DNA of 36,445 nucleotides, taken from Gp7-AA10 sp035636095 (lineage in GTDB: Bacteria > Acidobacteriota > Thermoanaerobaculia > Gp7-AA8). Positions 30,426 through 36,445 of the stretch are shown one piece after another (the stretch's first letter is position 1; each line of letters opens with the position of its first letter). The notes below the pieces were generated by a model, which was given only the letters and a program-made list of their open reading frames with translations, had not been told where the DNA came from and did not search any database. The stretch spans positions 1-36,445 of the forward strand of contig DASPZU010000116.1 of NCBI GenBank assembly GCA_035636095.1. The letters run 5' to 3'. The position numbers and the translations under genes are program-made.

Positions 30426-30598
30426 TTTCACCACAGAGCCACAGAGGACGACCTCATCGCGCTCGACGGCGAACCAGCGCGGGACATCGTCGCGTCTTTA
30501 GGTTCGATCGTCGCGCAAATCGCGAAGATGTCTGCGCCGCCATAGATTCTTCGCTCCCGCCCCTTCGACCCGCCCGCGAAATAAACTCAGTGGTGAAA
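30426..30598. repeat. Short element bounded by inverted repeats
   Basis: TTTCACCACAGAG at 30426-30438 and CTCAGTGGTGAAA at 30586-30598 are inverted copies with one mismatch in 13. They enclose 147 bases holding an amidohydrolase 3' remnant. The left end continues as CACAGAGCCACAGAGGA, a direct CACAGAG-type repeat. The right end overlaps the ATG of the next gene. It may be a small non-autonomous element or recombination scar; no target-site duplication is evident. Confidence 0.6.
30441..30545 (+). pseudogene. Degraded 3' end of an amidohydrolase gene
   Basis: In frame with a TAG at 30543-30545, the sequence encodes EDDLIALDGEPARDIVAS, which matches EADLIALDGDPLSDITAL at the C-terminus of the amidohydrolase ending at 28258. 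At DNA level 30450-30472 is identical to 28160-28182 over 23 bases. The rest of the gene is missing and the 5' junction joins directly to a CACAGAG-type repeat. I infer a truncated duplicate left by recombination. Confidence 0.7.
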
Positions 30599-30975
30599 TG
30601 GAACCCACCGTGAAAATCGAGCGCATCATCTGGGCGGCGCTCTTTGCGTCGATCCTCATCTACTGTCTGATCGCTTTTACGATCGCTCAGCGAAACGCGC
30701 AGCGACCGTTCCAGGCCGCGCTGCACGACGAATTCACGATCATCCTGTACTCGATCAGCGCGTTGACATTCGTGGCCGCGTTTTTCACGCGGGCGCGATT
30801 TCGCGAGCGCGGTGCGCCGCGTCGCCTGTACAACATCATCGCCTGGGCGCTCCTCGAGTCGATCACCATCTACGGATTCATCCTCGCGCTGGTGAGGATG
30901 GATTGGAAAATGATCCTGCCTCCCGCGGCGCTGACGATCGCAGGATTCATCATCACATTCCCGCACCAAGCGTGA
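30598..30975 (+). CDS. Small integral membrane protein of unknown function
   Basis: A 125-residue protein with four predicted membrane helices at about 10-28, 44-64, 79-99 and 105-122, and short basic loops (ARFRERGAPRR). The overall look resembles small four-helix proteins sometimes found near ATPase or energy genes, but no motif is decisive and I assign no family. ATG at 30598 overlaps the inverted-repeat end of the preceding element. It lies 22 nt upstream of the large surface-protein gene on the same strand and may be co-transcribed with it. Confidence 0.7.
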   Translation: MEPTVKIERIIWAALFASILIYCLIAFTIAQRNAQRPFQAALHDEFTIILYSISALTFVAAFFTRARFRERGAPRRLYNIIAWALLESITIYGFILALVRMDWKMILPPAALTIAGFIITFPHQA

Positions 30976-30997
30976 TATCGTCGCGCCGGGTCCGATC

Positions 30998-33799
30998 GTG
31001 CGCCGTCTCTTCACGGCCATCTTGTCGCTGTGGTGCGTCTCCGTCTCGGCGGCCACGTTCACCGTCACGACCAATGCGCCCAACGGCCCCGGATCGCTCG
31101 GACAGGCGATCGCCAACGCGGATCTGAATCCGGGTCTCGACACGATCGTCTTCGCGATCGGCTCAGGTCCGCAGACGATTGCGCTGGCAGGGACGTTCCT
31201 GCTCCAGATCAATGATGCCGTGATCATCGACGGCACGACGCAACCCGGCTTCGCCGGCACGCCGATCATCGAGATCGACGCAACGGGCTCCCTGAGCGGC
31301 GATACGCTCCTCATTACATCGAGCGGGTGCACGATCAAGGGTCTGGTGATCAACCGCACCAACGGCAACGCCATCACCATCGCCGGCGATTCGAACGTCA
31401 TCGAGGGCAACTACATCGGTACGGACATCACCGGAAATCTTGCGCGTCCGAATGCCTTCGGCGTGACTATTTCGGGCGGTTCGAACAATCGCATCGGCGG
31501 CCCTACAGCCGCGGCGCGTAATGTCATTTCCAGCAATACGGGCGGCAGCATCGGAGTGGCGACGTTCGCGGGCCCTGCTACGGCGAACAGGATCGAGGGC
31601 AACTACGTCGGCATCAATGCGGCGGGAACAGCGGCGGTTGCGAGCGGCGTGGGCACCGGCGTCACCGTCTTCAAGGCGACAAATACGGCCGTCGTCCAGA
31701 ACACCATCTCCGGCCTTGCCGTCGGCATCATTGTTACCGCAGCAGGAAACGACGGTTCAACCATCACCGGCAATTTCATCGGAACGAACCCCGCCGGAAC
31801 TGCTGCCATCGCAAACACAAACTACGGAATCCTCATCAACCAGGGCGCGACCAACACGACCATCGGCGGGACGACCGCCGCGGAGCGGAACATCATCTCA
31901 GGCAATGGATCTCAAGGGATCCGCGTGACCGATGCCGCCACCACGCCAGTGCGGGTGTTGGGCAACTTCATTGGATTGAACGCCGCCGGCACGGCGGCCA
32001 TCAAGAACAATTCGGGAGGGATCTCCATCTTCAACAGCCCGGGGAATAGCATCGTCGGAAACGTGATCTCCGGGAATGGCGGGAACGCCATCAGCTTCAA
32101 CCCTTCGTCTTCGAACGCCGTGACGGGCAATTACATCGGCATCGACACGACCGGGAATGTCGCGATCCCCAACACGGGCGGCGGAATTCAAATATCGGGC
32201 GGAGCGAACAACACCATCGGAGGGACCACCGCGGGATCGCGCAACGTGATCTCCGGCAACGCTTCTAACGGCGTCACCCTCAGTGGCGCGACAACAACCG
32301 GGAATGTGATTGCGGGAAACTACATCGGCCTCAATGCTGCCGGATCGGCCGCCCTCGGCAACAGCTCGTCAGGAGTCTCCATTAGCAACGCGCCAAACAA
32401 CACGATCGGCGGCACGACGGCCGCATCGCGGAATGTCATTTCCGCGAATTTCACCGGCGTCTTTGTCATCGGCAGTTCGGCAGCCACGGTCATCCAGGGA
32501 AACTTCATCGGCACTGACGCCGCCGGGACTGCGAACCGAGGCAATGTTCAGATTGGCATCCTGGCCGCGGGCACCGGCGGTGCTCAGATCGGCGGAACGG
32601 CTGCCGGCGCAGGAAACACCATCTGGTTCAACGGCACCGGCGTGGTGGTGTCCGGCCCTACCACAACCGGCGTCAGGACCAGTCGCAACTCCATCAACTC
32701 GAATGTGGGGCTGGGGATCGACTTCGGCGGCGTGGTTCCGAACGACCCGGGCGATGCCGACACGGGACCTAACAATCTGCAGAACTTCCCGGTGCTGACG
32801 TCGGTGATCTTGAACGCCGGCACGACGACTGTCGCGGGAACGCTGAACAGCACCGCCTCGACGGCATTCACGATCGAGCTCTTCGATAACGCCGTATGCG
32901 ATGCATCGGGTTTCGGTGAAGGCGCAACCTTCGCCGCTTCGACAGTCGTCACCACCGACGCTATGGGGAACGCGACCTTCAGCGTCGCCGTGCCCTTCCC
33001 GATGACTATCGCCACCGCGACGGCCACCGATCCGGCCGGCAACACCTCGGAATTTTCGGCATGCGCCGCACCAGCGACACTCGCGATCAATGACGTCACA
33101 GTCACCGAAGGAACCGGCGGGACCACAACCGCCACGTTCACCGTGACGCGGACTCCCGCCGTTGCCACGACCAGCACGGTGCAATACGCGACCGCGAACG
33201 GCACAGCCACTGCCCCCGCCGATTACACCGCCACCAGCGGCACGCTGACATTCAATCCCGGCGACGCGACAAAGACAATCGCCGTGAATGTGGTCGCCGA
33301 CAATATCGACGAATCGGACGAGACATTCGTCGTGAATCTCAGCAACGCGACGGGCGCATCGATCAACCGTGCGCAGGGTACAGCAACGATCATCGACGAC
33401 GACACATCCACGATTTCGATCGCCGACGCGCCTAACACGTTCGAGGGCAGTACGGCGTTCTTCACCGTGACGCTTTCCGTGCCATCGGCCACCAGCATCG
33501 TCGTCAACTTCTCGACCGCAGACGGCACTGCTACCGCCGGCACCGACTACACCGCGACGACAGGCAGCGTCACGTTCGTGCCGGGTCAGGTCACCAACAC
33601 GATTGCAGTTCACACGTTGAGCGACCCGACGCTGGAGCCGAACGAAACATTCTTCGTGAATCTGACGAGCACGACGACCATCACGCGGGCACAAGCAGTC
33701 GGCACGATCGTCGACAGCGCGAACGTGCCGATGCTCTCGACGTGGATGCTGCTGCTCATTGCGGTAGCATTGGCGGCGATTGGAACGCGACGACTTTAA
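30998..33799 (+). CDS. Large secreted beta-helix protein with Calx-beta domains and IPTL-like C-terminal sorting signal
   Basis: The 933-residue protein starts with GTG and a signal peptide (MRRLFTAILSLWCVSVSA). Residues about 25-600 form a right-handed parallel beta-helix with recurring coils of the type NYIGT-GTA and IGGTTAASRNVISGN. At DNA level the IGGTTAA-like unit recurs at about 31493, 31862, 32216 and 32405, a spacing of about 180 bases or its double. Two Calx-beta domains follow at about 690-785 and 790-890 (TVTEGTGG, ADGTATAGTDYT). The last 24 residues, VPMLSTWMLLLIAVALAAIG plus TRRL, match an IPTL-CTERM tag: motif, membrane helix, basic end. Such tags are processed by exosortase-type enzymes, none of which is in this window. 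A surface or matrix role is likely. Its 3' end overlaps the next gene by 20 nt. Confidence 0.88.
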   Translation: MRRLFTAILSLWCVSVSAATFTVTTNAPNGPGSLGQAIANADLNPGLDTIVFAIGSGPQTIALAGTFLLQINDAVIIDGTTQPGFAGTPIIEIDATGSLSGDTLLITSSGCTIKGLVINRTNGNAITIAGDSNVIEGNYIGTDITGNLARPNAFGVTISGGSNNRIGGPTAAARNVISSNTGGSIGVATFAGPATANRIEGNYVGINAAGTAAVASGVGTGVTVFKATNTAVVQNTISGLAVGIIVTAAGNDGSTITGNFIGTNPAGTAAIANTNYGILINQGATNTTIGGTTAAERNIISGNGSQGIRVTDAATTPVRVLGNFIGLNAAGTAAIKNNSGGISIFNSPGNSIVGNVISGNGGNAISFNPSSSNAVTGNYIGIDTTGNVAIPNTGGGIQISGGANNTIGGTTAGSRNVISGNASNGVTLSGATTTGNVIAGNYIGLNAAGSAALGNSSSGVSISNAPNNTIGGTTAASRNVISANFTGVFVIGSSAATVIQGNFIGTDAAGTANRGNVQIGILAAGTGGAQIGGTAAGAGNTIWFNGTGVVVSGPTTTGVRTSRNSINSNVGLGIDFGGVVPNDPGDADTGPNNLQNFPVLTSVILNAGTTTVAGTLNSTASTAFTIELFDNAVCDASGFGEGATFAASTVVTTDAMGNATFSVAVPFPMTIATATATDPAGNTSEFSACAAPATLAINDVTVTEGTGGTTTATFTVTRTPAVATTSTVQYATANGTATAPADYTATSGTLTFNPGDATKTIAVNVVADNIDESDETFVVNLSNATGASINRAQGTATIIDDDTSTISIADAPNTFEGSTAFFTVTLSVPSATSIVVNFSTADGTATAGTDYTATTGSVTFVPGQVTNTIAVHTLSDPTLEPNETFFVNLTSTTTITRAQAVGTIVDSANVPMLSTWMLLLIAVALAAIGTRRL

Positions 33800-34442
33800 A
33801 ATCGGCATCCTCGGCTCGGGGCCTGTCGGCCAGTCATTCGCGCGCGCGTTCAGCAGTCTCGGTCACGACGTGAAGATCGGATCGCGGACGCCCGAGAAGC
33901 TCAACGACTTCGTGGCGCAAGCGGGATCGCGCGTCACCGCCAGCACGTTCAAAGAGACGGCACGCTTCGGAGACGTGATCGTGGTGGCGACCCTCGGCGT
34001 CGGAACGCAGGAGGCCATCACCCTGGCCGACCCGGAGAACTTCAGCGGCAAGGTGACCATCGACGCCACCAACCCGCTCGACTTCATCCCCGGCGGACCG
34101 CCCAGGCTCGCGGTCGGACATACTGACTCGCTGGGCGAGCGCGTGCAGCGATGGGCGCCCAAGGCGAAGGTCGTCAAGGCATTCAACACCGTCGGCAATC
34201 CGCTGTTCTTCAAGCCGCAATTTCCGGGCGGCCCGCCCGACATGTTCATCTGCGGCAACGACGCCGAGGCCAAGAAGCGGGTGTCACAGATCTGTTCCGA
34301 CTTCGGGTGGGGCGTGGTGGACATCGGCGGAATCGAGGGCGCGCGCTACCTCGAGCCGATGTGCATGACGTGGGTCCTGCACGGGATCCTCTCGGGATCG
34401 TGGACCCACGCGTTCAAAATGCTGCACGCGCGCTCCACGTAA
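33780..34442 (+). CDS. NADPH-dependent F420 reductase-like NAD(P)-binding protein
   Basis: The N-terminal Rossmann motif is IGILGSGPVGQSFARAFSSLG, followed by SRTPEKL, where the basic residues suit NADP. TLGVGTQEAI, ATNPLDF and KAFNTVGN are typical of the F420-dependent NADP reductase family (IPR/Pfam F420_oxidored). The 220-residue length fits. Many bacterial members act on other substrates, so F420 use is not shown. The only plausible start is TTG at 33780, inside the 3' end of the beta-helix gene; no ATG lies before the Rossmann motif. Coupling to that unrelated gene is probably positional. Confidence 0.85.
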   Translation: MERDDFKIGILGSGPVGQSFARAFSSLGHDVKIGSRTPEKLNDFVAQAGSRVTASTFKETARFGDVIVVATLGVGTQEAITLADPENFSGKVTIDATNPLDFIPGGPPRLAVGHTDSLGERVQRWAPKAKVVKAFNTVGNPLFFKPQFPGGPPDMFICGNDAEAKKRVSQICSDFGWGVVDIGGIEGARYLEPMCMTWVLHGILSGSWTHAFKMLHARST

Positions 34443-34544
34443 CCGAACCGCAAACGCACTCAACACGCCGGCCTCATCAGGCGTACCATTTGCGAGCCGT
34501 CGCGGCAACGAACTTGCTGGCGGCTCAATCGAGGTGTGAATCGC

Positions 34545-36445
34545 ATGCGTAAGGCCGTAGTCGTTCTCGCCTTCCTCTTCGTCGCAGCAACCGCAAACGC
34601 TCAGTACTTCGGTCGCAACAAAGTGCAGTGGGAGCACTTCGACTTCAAGATCCTGAAGACCGAGCACTTCGACATCTACTACTACGATCGCGAGGCCGAC
34701 GTGGTCAACGACATCGGCCGCCAGGCCGAGCGCTGGTATGCCCGCCTGTCGCGCGTTTTCAACCATTCGTTCACCCGCAAGCCGATCGTGCTCTACGCCA
34801 ATCCCGCCGATTTCCAGCAGACCACCACCACCCCGGAGATCATCGGACAAGGCACGGGCGGATTCACCGATCCGTTCATGAATCGGGTGGTGCTGCCGCT
34901 GACCGGCGACTATGCCGAGAACGATCACGTCCTGGGCCACGAGCTGGTGCACGTCTTCCAGTTCGACGTGGCCGCCTCGATGACCAACAATCGCCGCCGA
35001 TTCAACCTCGAAGCGATGCCGCTGTGGCTGGTGGAAGGCATGGCGGAATACTTCTCAAAAGGCCGCATCGATCCGCTGACCGCGATGTGGATTCGTGACG
35101 CCACCATCCACAATCGCATGCCCGATCTCCGCAAGCTGACTCGCGATCCGTACTACTTCCCCTATCGCTATGGTCAGGCGCTGCTGGCGTACATCGGCGG
35201 ACGCTTCGGCGACGACGCGGTCGTACGACTTTTTCTGGCGGCCGGAACATTCGGGCCGGAAGCGGCCTTCGAGCGCGCCACCGGGATTCCCGCAAAGCAG
35301 ATCTTCACCGACTGGGCGGAGTCGGCGCGCGAGATGTACAACCCTGTCGTCGAAGACCGTCCCTTCAACCTCGGCACGCCGGTCATCGGAAGCAAGAAAG
35401 GCATCCGCGGATATCTCAACCTCGGTCCCGCCTACAGCCCCGACGGACGGTATCTGGCCTTCCTTTCAACGCGCGATGTTTTCGACATCGATCTCTTCCT
35501 CGCCGACGCATCGAACGGAAAAGTGATCCGCAGACTGGCCTCGGCAACGCGCAACGCGCATTTCGAGTCGCTGCGGTTCATCGATTCCGCGGGCGCCTGG
35601 TCGCCCGACTCGAAGAGACTGGCGTTCGTCGTCTTTGAAAGAGGTGACAATTATCTCGGCATCGTCGACGCCGATTCGCGACGCGTCGAGGACATGCGCG
35701 TTCCGGGCGTCGATGCCATCAACAACATCGCCTGGTCGCCGGATGGCAAGACCATCGCGCTGTCCGGTCAGCAGTCCGGAGCCAGCGATCTGTTCCTCTT
35801 CGACATCGACACCAAGCAGGTGCGACGCCTGACCAACGATCGGTATGCCGACATGCAGCCGGCCTTCTCGCCCGACGGAAAGTTGCTGGCGTTTGTCTCG
35901 GACCGCGGCCAGGGCGATCTGACCGAGCTGCAGTTCTTCGGCATGAACGTCGGCACGGTCGATCTTGCCACCGGCGCGATCCACATGCTGCCGCTGTTCC
36001 GCCGTGCCAAGAACATCGATCCGCACTTTGCGCCCGACAGTCAGAGCCTCTATTTCATTTCGAACGCCGAAGGTGTTCCCGATGTCTATCGCTACTACTT
36101 CGCCGACAGCCGCATTGCGCGCGTGACGCATGTGCAAACCGGCGTTTCAGGGATCACGGAGATGTCGCCGGCGCTGGCGGTATCGCAGAGCACCGGCGAG
36201 ATCGCGTTCTCGCTGTACGAGGATGACAACTACAACATCTACAGACTGTCGCCGCCGCCGACGGGAATCACCGTCTCGACACAAATGCCGAGCGAGGCGG
36301 CGAGAGCAGGGCAATTGCCGCCGCTGCGCGGAACGGGCTCGATCATCACCGCGTATATGAATCGCCCCGAGCAAGGCCTGCCGCCGGCGAATGCGGGATT
36401 CACCGAGGGGGGATACAACCCCGCGCTGCATCTCGCGTATGTGGG
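34545..36445 (+). CDS. Exported zinc metallopeptidase (MA-like) with WD40-like/TolB propeller, 3' partial
   Basis: ATG at 34545 follows GAGGTG at a normal distance and begins a signal peptide (MRKAVVVLAFLFVAATANAQ). The frame stays open to the window end (633 codons). Residues about 35-270 form a gluzincin peptidase: HELVH at 132-136 supplies two zinc ligands and the catalytic Glu133, and Glu164 in WLVEGMAEY is the probable third ligand. From about 285 onward PD40/TolB-like blades follow, with repeated YSPDGRYLAF, WSPDSKRLAF, WSPDGKTIAL and FSPDGKLLAF. The combination resembles periplasmic proteins that end in an outer-membrane barrel, which would lie beyond the window. Substrate is unknown. 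Confidence 0.88.
   Translation, partial: MRKAVVVLAFLFVAATANAQYFGRNKVQWEHFDFKILKTEHFDIYYYDREADVVNDIGRQAERWYARLSRVFNHSFTRKPIVLYANPADFQQTTTTPEIIGQGTGGFTDPFMNRVVLPLTGDYAENDHVLGHELVHVFQFDVAASMTNNRRRFNLEAMPLWLVEGMAEYFSKGRIDPLTAMWIRDATIHNRMPDLRKLTRDPYYFPYRYGQALLAYIGGRFGDDAVVRLFLAAGTFGPEAAFERATGIPAKQIFTDWAESAREMYNPVVEDRPFNLGTPVIGSKKGIRGYLNLGPAYSPDGRYLAFLSTRDVFDIDLFLADASNGKVIRRLASATRNAHFESLRFIDSAGAWSPDSKRLAFVVFERGDNYLGIVDADSRRVEDMRVPGVDAINNIAWSPDGKTIALSGQQSGASDLFLFDIDTKQVRRLTNDRYADMQPAFSPDGKLLAFVSDRGQGDLTELQFFGMNVGTVDLATGAIHMLPLFRRAKNIDPHFAPDSQSLYFISNAEGVPDVYRYYFADSRIARVTHVQTGVSGITEMSPALAVSQSTGEIAFSLYEDDNYNIYRLSPPPTGITVSTQMPSEAARAGQLPPLRGTGSIITAYMNRPEQGLPPANAGFTEGGYNPALHLAYV

Noticed and set aside
1996..31112. 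GCGATCGC octamers (about six seen) resembling the cyanobacterial HIP1 motif
   Set aside because: The DNA is generally rich in CGATCG-type codon junctions (Ala, Ile, Asp, Arg), so a moderate excess is expected; counts are too low to claim a signature.
32369..33808. Minus-strand open frame opposite the beta-helix gene
   Set aside because: It is an Arg/Gly/Cys-rich shadow of Thr/Ala/Asn-rich coding DNA with no family features.
1..36445. tRNA, rRNA, riboswitch or intact transposase genes
   Set aside because: I looked for conserved tRNA arms, rRNA segments and transposase motifs on both strands and found none that I could support.

Overview
The window is high-GC, densely packed bacterial DNA. 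It carries Ser/Thr kinases with TolB-like and TPR tails, DUF2330 next to an RnfD-like protein, a beta-helix/Calx-beta protein with an IPTL-type C-terminus, a Tat-exported class V aminotransferase and many secreted proteins. This combination fits an Acidobacteriota-like, Gram-negative soil or sediment lineage. The assignment is inference from gene content, since no rRNA or tRNA gene is present.

Layout. (1) 1-1047: the end of an unknown gene, a small exported hypothetical that looks frameshifted, and a hypothetical protein divergent from an OsmC peroxiredoxin. (2) 1078-3084: OsmC, a palindromic intergenic repeat, and purF. purF converges on a three-gene minus-strand operon (8575 to 3139): Tat-exported PLP enzyme, TPR protein, and a 7TM-PAS-GGDEF-EAL protein. 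A heptad-repeat hairpin fills the gap between the convergent stops. (3) 8608-12458: DinB-like protein, an RnfD/NqrB-like membrane protein without the rest of an Rnf complex, and two tandemly duplicated exported DUF2330 proteins, each with a WCDPC motif. (4) 12459-13694: a DUF2007-like membrane protein, then a near-consensus sigma-70 promoter driving a DUF2089 HTH protein and a SHOCT-like protein. (5) 13699-17084: MFS transporter and secreted GH42-like glycosidase, whose gene has absorbed two different palindromic repeats in frame. (6) 17096-21654: Kelch protein, converging on an operon of alpha/beta hydrolase, Ser/Thr kinase-TPR and a small lipoprotein. (7) 21698-25165: chemoreceptor, MazF/PemK-type toxin-antitoxin pair, RRM RNA-binding protein. 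(8) 25256-28258: SGNH-like esterase, exported beta-rich protein, amidohydrolase. The last two are divergent and their start codons overlap in a single CATG. (9) 28290-30424: a radical SAM/SPASM-type protein overlapping a GT2 glycosyltransferase. This pair is bracketed by the real 3' end of the amidohydrolase and a degraded second copy of that 3' end. (10) 30598-36445: small membrane protein, large beta-helix surface protein, F420/NADP-reductase-like protein, and a partial zinc-metallopeptidase/beta-propeller protein running off the end.

The most intriguing candidates are the RnfD-DUF2330-DUF2330 locus (a possible envelope thiol-redox or electron-export module), the bracketed radical SAM-GT2 cassette, and several unrelated palindromic repeat families, two built from 7-nt units. 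These repeats sit exactly at gene ends or starts, or inside reading frames. No CRISPR array, tRNA, rRNA or intact transposase was seen.
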